DNA of 64,000 nucleotides from contig NZ_PVTF01000018.1 of NCBI RefSeq assembly GCF_003002815.1, positions 1 through 64,000 on the forward strand. Direction: 5' to 3'. A program made the translations under genes and the position numbers. Under the pieces are notes generated by a model. It did no database searches, was not told where the DNA came from, and was given only the letters and a program-made list of their open reading frames with translations. The stretch is from Umezawaea tangerina (GTDB taxonomy: Bacteria; Actinomycetota; Actinomycetes; Mycobacteriales; Pseudonocardiaceae). Positions within the stretch are counted from its first letter, which is position 1, and every line of letters starts with the position of its first letter. Below are positions 1 to 7,156 of this stretch, piece by piece.

Positions 1-99
1 ACTACAACACCCGACGGGCCCACAGCGCCCTCGGTGGTCGACCACCGATCAGCCGACTGGCCGCCTAACCGTCAACAACGTCACAAATCACTACACCTA

Positions 100-161
100 G
101 AGCCAGGAGCCGGGAGCCAGGAGCCAGGAGCCAGGAGCCGGGAGCCGGGAGCCGGGAGCGG
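100..161. repeat. Heptamer tandem repeat GAGCC(A/G)G
   Basis: Eight uninterrupted 7-bp units, GAGCCAG or GAGCCGG, run from 100 to 155 and end in a partial unit. The period of seven is not a multiple of three and no gene spans the tract, so it is a non-coding simple repeat prone to slippage. It lies just left of an orphan promoter motif. No function is evident. Confidence 0.85.
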
Positions 162-165
162 AAAA

Positions 166-188
166 ATGTCGGTACCCCGCTGTAGGTT
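166..188 (+). promoter_or_regulatory. Orphan RecA-NDp/PafBC-like promoter motif (copy A)
   Basis: TGTCGGTA (167-174), eight bases, then TAGGTT (183-188) matches the actinobacterial SOS-independent damage promoter tTGTCRgtg-N8-TAnnnT. No gene starts downstream on this strand; it points into the 3' end of the HAD gene. About 38 bp here (from 167) align without gaps to 19384 onward, so it is probably one copy of a dispersed element, perhaps the surviving promoter of a decayed gene. Activity is unproven. Confidence 0.5.
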
Positions 189-233
189 CGCAGTCGGGGG
201 GCCCACCGGACCGGGGGACCCCTTCGTGGCGTG

Positions 234-890
234 CTAGCGGACCAGGTGCAGCGCCTCGCTGATCGAGTCGGCCACGGGCACACCGGCGGCTTCGAGCTTG
301 GCGCGGCTCATCACGCCGGTGGTGACGAGCACGCAGCTCGCCCCGACGTGCGCGGCGGCCTCGGCGTCGTCCACGACGTCGCCGATCAGCACGACGTCGG
401 CCGGGTCGAGGTCCTGGGCGGCCAGGTGCTCGGCGAGGTGCGCGGCCTTGGACCCGCCGCCCACCACGCCCTCGCGCAGCCCGTCGATCCTGGTGAACAG
501 CCCGGTCAGCCGGAACTCCTCGACCAGCGCGACCAGCTCGTGGTGGTACCACATCGACAGCAACGACTGGGTGCGGCCGAGGTCGCCCCACGCGTGCAGG
601 TGCTCCGGCACGCCGTCCGCGAGCGTGCAGAGCGACAGCAGGTCGCGGTAGTGGTCGTGGTAGATCGCGTCGATGCGCGACCACGCCGCCGCGTCCAGCT
701 CCTGGGCGAGCAGCTGCTCGTAGCACTGCTGCAACGGCCTGCTGAACGTCGAACGCCAGTGCTCCAGCGTGATCGCCGTGCGGCCGAACCCCGCGCACAC
801 CGCGTTGACGGCCGACAGGACGGCGTCGTTGTCGGCGAGCAGGGTGCCGTTCCAGTCCCAGACGACGTGCTTGATCTCCACGGCGAGCAC
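234..890 (-). CDS. HAD-family hydrolase, last gene of RNA-repair operon
   Basis: A 218-residue haloacid dehalogenase-superfamily phosphatase. Motif I is DWNGT (nucleophile D12) near the N-terminus and the Mg-binding motif is IGDVVDD near residue 170, with a helical cap between them. The usual second Asp of DxD is Asn14, a variant seen in other actinobacterial HAD proteins. It starts with GTG one nucleotide after the stop of the HD-Pnk gene, so it is translated in one operon with the RNA ligase and kinase. Size and cap resemble phosphoglycolate phosphatases, but the context suggests removal of a terminal phosphate during RNA or nucleotide end repair. That role is inference; a general nucleotidase is equally possible. 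Confidence 0.85.
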   Translation of the reverse strand: MLAVEIKHVVWDWNGTLLADNDAVLSAVNAVCAGFGRTAITLEHWRSTFSRPLQQCYEQLLAQELDAAAWSRIDAIYHDHYRDLLSLCTLADGVPEHLHAWGDLGRTQSLLSMWYHHELVALVEEFRLTGLFTRIDGLREGVVGGGSKAAHLAEHLAAQDLDPADVVLIGDVVDDAEAAAHVGASCVLVTTGVMSRAKLEAAGVPVADSISEALHLVR

Positions 891-891
891 C

Positions 892-2019
892 CTAACGCCC
901 GGTGTCGACCCACCGGACCTCGTGCGCCTCGGTCGGATCGGGCGCCTCCCACTTGGCGATCAGCCGTTCCACGACGGCGGCGGGCACCGGTTCGGCTCGT
1001 GCCCGGTTGCGGGCCCGCAGCACGTCCGGCGGGGCTTCGAGCCCGACCAGCGTGACCCGTGCGCGGTAGTCGGCGGCCAGCCCGACGCACCGTTCCCGGA
1101 GCTGCCGCGACACGTTCGTCGCGTTCCACACGAACCGCTCCCCCGCCCGCAGGTGGACCCGCGCCTGGTCGAACGCCGCCGCGACCACGGCCCGCTGGTC
1201 GCCTCCGGGACCGATGCCCCGGCGCGCCCGGACCGCGTCCAGGCTCACCACCGGCCATCCCGCGCGGTGCTCGGCGATCCAGTGGTCCTTGCCGACGCCG
1301 GGCAGCCCGGACAGGACGGTCACGTCCACGCGCGTGTCGTCGTAGGCGGCGTAGGAGGGGTCGCGGCCGGGTGTGCGGAAGTACTGGAAGCGCGCGTGCG
1401 CCGACGGGAAGATGCGGGGCCGGTCGAGGCAGTCCAGCTCGCGGCAGTACTCGCGGAACAGCGCGATGTTCTCCACGATGCCCTCGGCGTCACCGCACAC
1501 CCGGCCGAGGATGTCCGCGGTGGCCAGGATCGCCAGGTCGTCGTTGCGGGCGAGCAGGCTGACCCGGAACACGATGCGCTCCAGATCCGCCCGTTCCAAT
1601 GCCCAGAACGGAACCTGGTGGTGGTGGACGAGCGCGGCGACGTGCTCCCGCCACGCGGGCGGCGCCCCGAGCTCCCACAGGATCCGCCGGGCCAACAGAT
1701 CACCGTGCCGCGAGTGGCCGTGCGCGGTCACCCGCCCGTGCTCGTCGACCTGCGTCCGGAACGGCTTCGCGGAGTCGTGCAGCAGCACCGCCGCGAACAA
1801 CAGCACCCGTTCGTGCGGCGGCCGGGCCCGCCACTCCGGCAACGCGGCCAGCGCCTCGCACGCCATCCGCGTGTGCGTGGCGACGTCGCCTTCGGCGTGG
1901 TGCACCGGGTCCTGGACGACTCCGCGCAACCGCCGGACCCACTCGAACGCCGCCTCGACCCGGTCCCACCGGACCGTCCACTCCGGACCGACCGGGCACA
2001 GTCGCTCAAAGACCTCCAC
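892..2019 (-). CDS. HD-Pnk: HD phosphoesterase fused to polynucleotide kinase
   Basis: A 375-residue two-domain protein. The N-terminal HD phosphohydrolase has metal ligands in HHAEGDVATHT (about 40-50), HD at 81-82 and HGHSRHG (about 100-106). The C-terminal P-loop kinase has GLPGVGKD (238-245, Lys244) followed by SLDAVR, the SxDxxR signature of T4 Pnk-like 5'-OH kinases. This order matches HD-Pnk of Runella, a 2',3'-phosphodiesterase/phosphatase plus 5' kinase that makes ends ligatable. The GTG at 2019 is chosen because it overlaps the ligase stop by 14 nt. A longer frame upstream only reads the ligase gene out of frame. With the adjacent ligase it would heal and seal broken RNA. Confidence 0.85.
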   Translation of the reverse strand: MEVFERLCPVGPEWTVRWDRVEAAFEWVRRLRGVVQDPVHHAEGDVATHTRMACEALAALPEWRARPPHERVLLFAAVLLHDSAKPFRTQVDEHGRVTAHGHSRHGDLLARRILWELGAPPAWREHVAALVHHHQVPFWALERADLERIVFRVSLLARNDDLAILATADILGRVCGDAEGIVENIALFREYCRELDCLDRPRIFPSAHARFQYFRTPGRDPSYAAYDDTRVDVTVLSGLPGVGKDHWIAEHRAGWPVVSLDAVRARRGIGPGGDQRAVVAAAFDQARVHLRAGERFVWNATNVSRQLRERCVGLAADYRARVTLVGLEAPPDVLRARNRARAEPVPAAVVERLIAKWEAPDPTEAHEVRWVDTGR

Positions 2020-2785
2020 GGGCGGCCTCCCCCAACCGGTTCGGCAGGATCGGCCGCGACGCCCAGTGGCTGCCCGAGTCCAGCACGGCGGTGAGGAAGC
2101 CGGGCCGCACCCACTTGTAGCGGTCGACGGTCTCGTCACCGACCTCGACCTTGATGTACAGCCCTTCCATGTGGTCGTCCCGGTCGGTCTCGGCCGCCAC
2201 CTGAGCCGGGTCGAGCCCGGCGTCGACAGCCGTTTCCGCCAACGCGTCGCGCCACCGCGGGGTCCGGCAGGTCGACGGGCCCAGCAGTGCGGTGAGCGAC
2301 GCCAGGTCCGACAACGGGCCGGAGTGCAGCACCGGGACCGACACCACCGACGTGCCTTCCAGCAGCCGCGCCCGCGCCGGTGTGGAGAGGAACGCTCCCG
2401 TCTCCCGGTCGAGGACGTCGAACTCGCAGAAGAAGTGCGGCAGCGCGTCGTAGAACACGGTGTGCTTGGCGTACAACCATTCCCCGTACAGCACGTACCG
2501 CGTGCCCAGCCGCTCCCACAGCACCGGCCGTACCCCCGCCGCCCAGGCCTTCAACCGCGCGAACTGCCGTTCGCGAGGCCCGCCGGTCAGGAAGTGCCCG
2601 CGACTCTGCAGCAACAACGACCCGTCGGTGTCGAAGCTGATCCCCGCGTTCGCCCCGTCCAGCTTCTCCTCGACCACGAGGTGGCACCCCGCGACCGCCG
2701 AGAACGCCACCGAGTCCAGGTCCTCGTCGCCGGGCTGGCGACGAGACCCTTCGAGGTGGCGGGTCCGGGGGTACTTGCGCAACAT
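2006..2785 (-). CDS. ATP-dependent RNA ligase family protein
   Basis: A 259-residue nucleotidyltransferase of the RNA ligase superfamily. Motif I is EKLDGAN with the predicted AMP-accepting Lys41. Motif III is LYGEWLYAKH (about 99-108), IIIa is FFCEFDVLD, IV is EGLYIKVE and V is YKWVRPG, so the catalytic core appears intact. The ATG at 2785 is preferred over an in-frame ATG 12 codons upstream because AAAGG sits about 6 nt before it and relatives begin with RKYPRT-like sequence. The gene overlaps the following HD-Pnk start. It should join 3'-OH and 5'-phosphate RNA (possibly DNA-nicked) ends produced by HD-Pnk. The physiological substrate is unknown. Confidence 0.87.
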   Translation of the reverse strand: MLRKYPRTRHLEGSRRQPGDEDLDSVAFSAVAGCHLVVEEKLDGANAGISFDTDGSLLLQSRGHFLTGGPRERQFARLKAWAAGVRPVLWERLGTRYVLYGEWLYAKHTVFYDALPHFFCEFDVLDRETGAFLSTPARARLLEGTSVVSVPVLHSGPLSDLASLTALLGPSTCRTPRWRDALAETAVDAGLDPAQVAAETDRDDHMEGLYIKVEVGDETVDRYKWVRPGFLTAVLDSGSHWASRPILPNRLGEAARGGL

Positions 2786-2848
2786 GGCGCCTTTGTAGCC
2801 GACCGGGCCGCGAGGGGCCATCGGATAACGCCGGACGTTTCCCTGAGT

Positions 2849-3400
2849 TCAGGCGACCCCGGCGGAGTCCACGTCCCAGACCAGGGTCTTCGGCGTGGCC
2901 AGGTTGAACTCGGCGGCGGTACCCAGCACCTCGAGGTGGATCGCGCGCCGCAGGAACAACGACCCGACCGCGGTGACAGCCCGGTCCGCCGTCTGCACGG
3001 CGATCCCCGTGACGGTGAACTGCCCGTACGGCTTCTGCTCGAACGTCGCCCGCACCACATCGCCGTGACCGACGCTGTCGATCAGCTCCCGCACCGACTC
3101 GTACTCGTCGTGGTTCGCGGAGACGGCCTCCCCGATCGACACCACGTCGTCCCCGCCGACGGCCAGCGCCAGAAGTCCCTTGTCCGGCTTGAGACCCGAC
3201 TCGATGGTCACGCCGCCCACGAGGTAGTTCTTCACGCAGTCCGACCAGGACGCCTGGCCCTCGACGCGGAACACCCCGTACTTCTCGTACCGGATCGTCG
3301 CACTCACGTGGTGGCCCGCCTTGAGCTCGGCGAGCCGCGAGGTCATCGTCTTGACGTCCCGACGCGCGGGCGGCGTCAGCAGGTCAGCGGTCTTCACCAT
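2849..3400 (-). CDS. Conserved hypothetical protein with internal duplication
   Basis: A 183-residue soluble protein without a family I recognise. Two stretches repeat one pattern: HHVSATIRYEKYGVFRVEGQA (about 29-49) and GDVVRATFEQKPYGQFTVTG (about 112-131), suggesting two similar beta-rich modules. ATG is preceded by AAGGGGG, and a -10-like TAGGCT lies at 3446-3451, about 50 bp upstream. It is 63 bp ahead of the RNA ligase on the same strand, so it probably heads that operon and may be an accessory factor. The function is not known from sequence. Confidence 0.75.
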   Translation of the reverse strand: MVKTADLLTPPARRDVKTMTSRLAELKAGHHVSATIRYEKYGVFRVEGQASWSDCVKNYLVGGVTIESGLKPDKGLLALAVGGDDVVSIGEAVSANHDEYESVRELIDSVGHGDVVRATFEQKPYGQFTVTGIAVQTADRAVTAVGSLFLRRAIHLEVLGTAAEFNLATPKTLVWDVDSAGVA

Positions 3401-3691
3401 TCATCCCCCTTTTCGTTCCACGGCACGGTTCACCGCAGACGCGAAAGCCTAACGACCGACCGACCACCACCCCTGCGGTAGGCCTCGCCGCTGCCGACCG
3501 CCAGTGCCCGACCGACGACCAGGACCTGTTGACGGACAACGGCTACGACGTGCCGGACGTCGGCATGGGCGCGAACACGACGCCGGCCGGGACCCGCCAG
3601 GGAAACGACCGCACGCCAGGATCACCCAAGCCCGCTCCCACCGCGGCCGCGACTCGAGACCCGGATCACGACACCCCGGACGCAGCCGCCT

Positions 3692-4282
3692 TCACTCCGG
3701 AAGAGCGTCGTCCAACAAGGACGCGTCCCCACCCGCCGAACGCAGCTCCTCGCGCACCACCTGGTAGGCCATCCCGCCCGCGTACCCCTTGCGGGCCAAC
3801 GCCCCCACCAACCGGCGGATCTTCGCGGCCTCGTCCACCCCGGCCATCCCGCGGAGCTTCTTGCGCACCAGCTCCCGAGCCCGGTCCTGCTCCGCCTCGT
3901 CGTCCACGGCGGACACGGCCTCGGCGACCAGCTCGTCCGCCACGCCCTTGCGCCGCAGCTCCATCGCCAACGCCCGGCGACCGAGCCCGTTGTAGGTGTG
4001 CCTCGACCGCACCCAGATCTCGGCGAACGCCGCGTCGTCGATCAGACCGGCCTTGTCGAACTTGCCGAGCACCAACTCGGCAAGTTCCTCGGCGATCCCC
4101 TTGCGCAGCATCGCGTTCTTCAGCTCGAGCCTGGTACGCGGTTGTGCGGCGAGTTGCGTGAAGCAGATCTCCTTGGCCCGCTTCTGCTCCTCGACCGGAT
4201 CAGGGGGTGGGAGGTCGTGGCCCTCCTCGTCCGAGCCGAACCCGGCTCGTCGACCACGACCCCTGCCACCTCGATACGTCAT
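3692..4282 (-). CDS. recX: Regulatory protein RecX
   Basis: A 196-residue RecX protein that binds RecA filaments and limits ATPase and strand exchange. The all-helical core carries the tandem three-helix repeats, with motifs LAAQPRTRLELKNAMLRKG, GLIDDAAFAEIWVRSR and GLGRRALAMELRRKGV in family order. An Arg/Gly-rich N-terminal extension is common in actinobacteria. It starts 8 bp after the recA stop, so it is very likely co-transcribed with recA from the damage-inducible promoters. The C-terminus (LLDDALPE) is acidic. Confidence 0.95.
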   Translation of the reverse strand: MTYRGGRGRGRRAGFGSDEEGHDLPPPDPVEEQKRAKEICFTQLAAQPRTRLELKNAMLRKGIAEELAELVLGKFDKAGLIDDAAFAEIWVRSRHTYNGLGRRALAMELRRKGVADELVAEAVSAVDDEAEQDRARELVRKKLRGMAGVDEAAKIRRLVGALARKGYAGGMAYQVVREELRSAGGDASLLDDALPE

Positions 4283-4290
4283 GGTTCAGC

Positions 4291-5337
4291 TCAGAAGTCG
4301 ACCGGGGTCGGTGCCGCGGTGACCTCGGCGTCGAGCGTGGCGCCGATGCCGAGCTTGTCCTTGATCCGCTTCTCGACCTCGTTGGCGACGTCCGGGTTCT
4401 CCAGCAGGAACTTGCGGGCGTTCTCCTTGCCCTGCCCCAGCTGGTCGCCCTCGTAGGTGTACCAGGCGCCGGACTTGCGCAGGATGCCCTGGTCGACACC
4501 CATGTCGATCAGCGAGCCCTCGCGGCTGATGCCCTTGCCGTAGAGGATGTCGAACTCGGCCTGCTTGAACGGCGGGGCCACCTTGTTCTTCACGACCTTG
4601 ACCCTGGTGCGGTTGCCGACGGGCTCGCCGCCGTCCTTCAGGGTCTCGATGCGGCGGACGTCCAGGCGGACGGACGCGTAGAACTTCAGCGCCTTGCCAC
4701 CGGTCGTGGTCTCCGGCGTGCCGAACATGACGCCGATCTTCTCGCGCAGCTGGTTGATGAAGATCGCGGTCGTGCCGGAGTTGCTGAGCGCACCGGTGAT
4801 CTTGCGGAGCGCCTGGCTCATCAGCCGGGCCTGGAGGCCGACGTGGTTGTCGCCCATCTCGCCCTCGATCTCGGCGCGGGGCACGAGCGCGGCCACCGAG
4901 TCGATGACGAGGATGTCGAGGGCGCCGGAGCGGATCAGCATGTCCGCGATCTCGAGCGCCTGCTCACCGGTGTCGGGCTGGGAGACCAGGAGCGCGTCGG
5001 TGTCGACGCCGAGCTTCTTCGCGTAGTCCGGGTCGAGGGCGTGCTCCGCGTCGATGAACGCCGCGATGCCACCGGCCTTCTGGGCGTTCGCGACCGCGTG
5101 CAGCGCCACCGTCGTCTTACCGGAGGACTCCGGGCCGTAGATCTCGACCACGCGGCCGCGGGGCAGGCCGCCGATGCCGAGCGCGACGTCCAGCGCGATC
5201 GCGCCGGTCGGGATCACGGCGATCGGGGCGCGGCCCTCTTCGCCGAGACGCATGACCGAGCCCTTGCCGAACTGCTTGTCGATCTGGGCAAGTGCCAGCT
5301 CTAGGGCCTTGTCCCTGTCGGGTGCTGCGGGAGCCAT
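4291..5337 (-). CDS. recA: Recombinase RecA
   Basis: A 348-residue RecA: DNA strand exchange, SOS co-protease activity and recombinational repair. Visible are Walker [10 protein letters not shown], the ATP cap and Walker B region [12 protein letters not shown], loop L1 ([14 protein letters not shown]), loop L2 ([20 protein letters not shown]) and an acidic C-terminal tail. No intein interrupts it, unlike M. tuberculosis RecA. Start ATG at 5337 is preceded by GAGGTGG at about -14 to -8; the frame is open further upstream but that sequence is non-coding promoter DNA. Two promoters precede it: a RecA-NDp motif at 5387-5409 and a LexA box at 5468-5482, the same dual control as in mycobacteria. 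recX follows. Confidence 0.98.
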   Translation of the reverse strand: MAPAAPDRDKALELALAQIDKQFGKGSVMRLGEEGRAPIAVIPTGAIALDVALGIGGLPRGRVVEIYGPESSGKTTVALHAVANAQKAGGIAAFIDAEHALDPDYAKKLGVDTDALLVSQPDTGEQALEIADMLIRSGALDILVIDSVAALVPRAEIEGEMGDNHVGLQARLMSQALRKITGALSNSGTTAIFINQLREKIGVMFGTPETTTGGKALKFYASVRLDVRRIETLKDGGEPVGNRTRVKVVKNKVAPPFKQAEFDILYGKGISREGSLIDMGVDQGILRKSGAWYTYEGDQLGQGKENARKFLLENPDVANEVEKRIKDKLGIGATLDAEVTAAPTPVDF

Positions 5338-5386
5338 CTGGTGTCCACCTCGGGTTGTTTCGGATCGCTTTTTCATGTCGGAGCCG

Positions 5387-5409
5387 ACGCTACGGGGAGG
5401 GTCCGACAA
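5387..5409 (-). promoter_or_regulatory. RecA-NDp (PafBC-type) promoter of recA
   Basis: On the minus strand TTGTCGGAC (5409-5401), an 8-nt spacer and TAGCGT (5392-5387) match tTGTCRgtg-N8-TAnnnT exactly in spacing. This motif drives LexA-independent damage induction, and PafBC is its known activator in mycobacteria. The expected start is about 43 nt upstream of the recA ATG. Confidence 0.85.
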
Positions 5410-5467
5410 TTTTCGCGAAGGCCGGACGACGAGCGGATCGACCAGCCGGTCAGGACGGGATCGTAGC

Positions 5468-5482
5468 CGAACACGTGTTCGA
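5468..5482. promoter_or_regulatory. LexA SOS box upstream of recA
   Basis: CGAACACGTGTTCGA contains the palindrome GAAC-N4-GTTC of the actinobacterial LexA site (TCGAAC-N4-GTTCGA, one outer mismatch). On the recA strand a -10-like TACGAT follows immediately at 5465-5460, so LexA bound here would occlude the distal, SOS-controlled recA promoter. Confidence 0.88.
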
Positions 5483-5503
5483 GTGCAGCGGGGACACGCC
5501 CGG

Positions 5504-5698
5504 TCATCTCCGCTGCTCGGGAACGTCGAACGCGTCGCACACCGCGAGCCAGATCTCTTTCGGGGGAACGCCGGCCTCAAGGGCCTCGTCGGGTGTGAGT
5601 CCGCCGAGCGCGGACAGCACGTGGTCCTGGGCCACCATCTCACCGCGGACCGGGCCGAACTCCCCGGTCATCAACTTCCGGAACACCGTGATGCGCAT
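5504..5698 (-). CDS. DUF3046 family protein
   Basis: A 64-residue protein of the actinobacterial DUF3046 family (start [10 protein letters not shown], then [21 protein letters not shown]), found just upstream of recA across the phylum (Rv2738c position). The function is unknown. There is no ribosome-binding site; ATG lies 7 nt after the -10 box TAGCCT (5711-5706), indicating a leaderless transcript. That -10 shares two bases with the -10 of the divergent small gene at 5722. Confidence 0.92.
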   Translation of the reverse strand: MRITVFRKLMTGEFGPVRGEMVAQDHVLSALGGLTPDEALEAGVPPKEIWLAVCDAFDVPEQRR

Positions 5699-5705
5699 CG
5701 GGTCC

Positions 5706-5715
5706 AGGCTAACCT
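5706..5715. promoter_or_regulatory. Symmetric bidirectional promoter core AGGCTAACCT
   Basis: TAACCT on the plus strand (5710-5715) and TAGCCT on the minus strand (5711-5706) interlock through a shared TA. Each is followed by 6-7 nt and a start codon (GTG at 5722, ATG at 5698), so both transcripts are predicted to be leaderless and to compete for one RNA polymerase site. Confidence 0.7.
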
Positions 5716-5721
5716 CAGGGG

Positions 5722-5847
5722 GTGCCGCTGCTCCAGGAAGACCCCACCGGTCTGTCGTCCCCGGTCGGCCAGGTCGCGATGGTCGCCATGCTCCTGGTCG
5801 TCGTGGTCGTGGGGCTGCGCTTCTGGTGGGGCAACCGCCGGAAGTGA
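5722..5847 (+). CDS. Small single-pass membrane protein (41 aa)
   Basis: A 41-residue frame, GTG to TGA, reading MPLLQEDPTGLSSPV then a hydrophobic segment (about 18-35, rich in V/L/M) ending in RFWWGNRRK. Third codon positions are almost all G or C, as in real genes here. The GTG is 6 nt after the -10 TAACCT, giving a leaderless transcript. The positive C-terminus predicts N-out/C-in topology. Its stop abuts the stop of the convergent MFS gene. I recognise no family; position next to DUF3046/recA makes it worth comparing with other actinobacteria. Confidence 0.65.
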   Translation: MPLLQEDPTGLSSPVGQVAMVAMLLVVVVVGLRFWWGNRRK

Positions 5848-7113
5848 TCAGGCCGGTCGGCGCAGGGTGCTGACGACGCACACCGCGAGCAGCGGCAGCG
5901 CCAGGAACCCGACGATCAGGCCGAGCGCCGCGAACGACCACGCGGTGACCACCAGGCCCGCCGTGACGCCGCCGATCGCGCCGCCGACGTTCATGCAGAG
6001 GTCCGACAGGCCCTGGGCCGCGGGCCGGTCGGGCACGGCGACGGACTCGGTGAGCAGCGCGGACCCGGACACCAGCCCCGCCGACCAGCCGAAGCCCAGC
6101 AGGGTGAGGCCCGCGGCGAGCTGCGGCGCGTTCTCCGAGGGCGCCATGCCCGTGATGCCGGAGGCCGCGACCAGCAGCGCGGCGCCGATGGCCAGCACCG
6201 GGACCCGGCCGAGGCGGTCGGCCATCCAGCCGAACAGCGGGCTGGCGCCGTACATGGCGGCGACGTGCAGGCTGATCACCACTCCGACCACCCGCAGCGA
6301 GGAACCCGCGTGGTTCATGTGCACCGGGGTCATCGACATCAGGCCGACCATCGCGGTGTGGCACAGCGCGATGGTGACGAGGGCGAGCTTCGCGCTCGAC
6401 CGCAGCGACCGCCACACCGCGGCACTGCCCCTGGTCGGCGCCTGACCGCCCGCGCAGTGGGCGGGGACGACCGGCTCCGGTTCGGCCCGGCGGACGACGA
6501 CCAGCGGGTCCGGCCGCAGGAACACTCCGATCACCAGCGCCGCCAGCCCGAACACGACGGCGGCCAGCAGGAACGGCCCCGAGCCGACGGGCAGTCCGAC
6601 GGTCGTGGCGAGCCGTCCGGCGGGATCGGCGAGGTTGGGTCCGGCGACCGCGCCGATGGTCGCCGCCCACACCACGATCCCCACCGAGCGCGCGCGCCGG
6701 TGCGGGTGCGCGAGGTCGGTGGCGGCGTAGCGGGCGGCGAGGTTCGCGCTGGACGCGCCGCCGAACAGCACGAGCGCGGGCAGCAGCAGCTGCCACCACC
6801 CGAGCGCGACGGCGAGCGCCGCGACCACCGCCCCGAGCGCGCCGACGCCGTAGCCGAGCATGAGCGCCGGGCGCCTGCCCCGGCGTTGCGCCAGGCGGGC
6901 CGCCGGCAGCGCCAGCAGCGCCGCGCCGACGACGGCGCTGGTCTGGGCGAGGCCGCCGACCGCGTCGGACTCCGCCAGCGCCGCGGCGACCAGCGTGCTG
7001 AAGGCCAGCCCGATCGTCACGCCCGCGGCACCCAGGACCTGGGTGGTCGTGAGCACGCGGAGCACCTTGCGCTGCACGTGCTCGACCTCGGGCGCGGCGG
7101 TCTTCATGATCAC
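5848..7113 (-). CDS. MFS transporter
   Basis: About 421 residues with 12 predicted membrane helices and a basic cytoplasmic loop near the middle, typical of a Major Facilitator Superfamily exporter. The motif-A-like sequence RLAQRRGRRPALMLGYG lies after helix 2 and GWMADRLGRVPVLAIG after helix 8. The GTG at 7113 and the ATG two codons later (7107) are both possible; neither has a clear ribosome site. It stands alone between a convergent small gene and the Hsp70 gene. The substrate cannot be told; drug or metabolite efflux is the generic expectation. Confidence 0.85.
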   Translation of the reverse strand: MIMKTAAPEVEHVQRKVLRVLTTTQVLGAAGVTIGLAFSTLVAAALAESDAVGGLAQTSAVVGAALLALPAARLAQRRGRRPALMLGYGVGALGAVVAALAVALGWWQLLLPALVLFGGASSANLAARYAATDLAHPHRRARSVGIVVWAATIGAVAGPNLADPAGRLATTVGLPVGSGPFLLAAVVFGLAALVIGVFLRPDPLVVVRRAEPEPVVPAHCAGGQAPTRGSAAVWRSLRSSAKLALVTIALCHTAMVGLMSMTPVHMNHAGSSLRVVGVVISLHVAAMYGASPLFGWMADRLGRVPVLAIGAALLVAASGITGMAPSENAPQLAAGLTLLGFGWSAGLVSGSALLTESVAVPDRPAAQGLSDLCMNVGGAIGGVTAGLVVTAWSFAALGLIVGFLALPLLAVCVVSTLRRPA

Positions 7114-7156
7114 GATGGTGACACGGCCGCGACCCCCGCTACCAGGGCCGTCCGGG

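Noticed and set aside
3452-3691. Plus-strand frame at 3529 (TDNGYDVPDVGMG...) between two minus-strand genes.
   Set aside because: It continues 470 bp into the antisense of recX, has no ribosome site, and the first ~40 codons match no family. A chance frame of high-GC DNA is more likely than a small gene.
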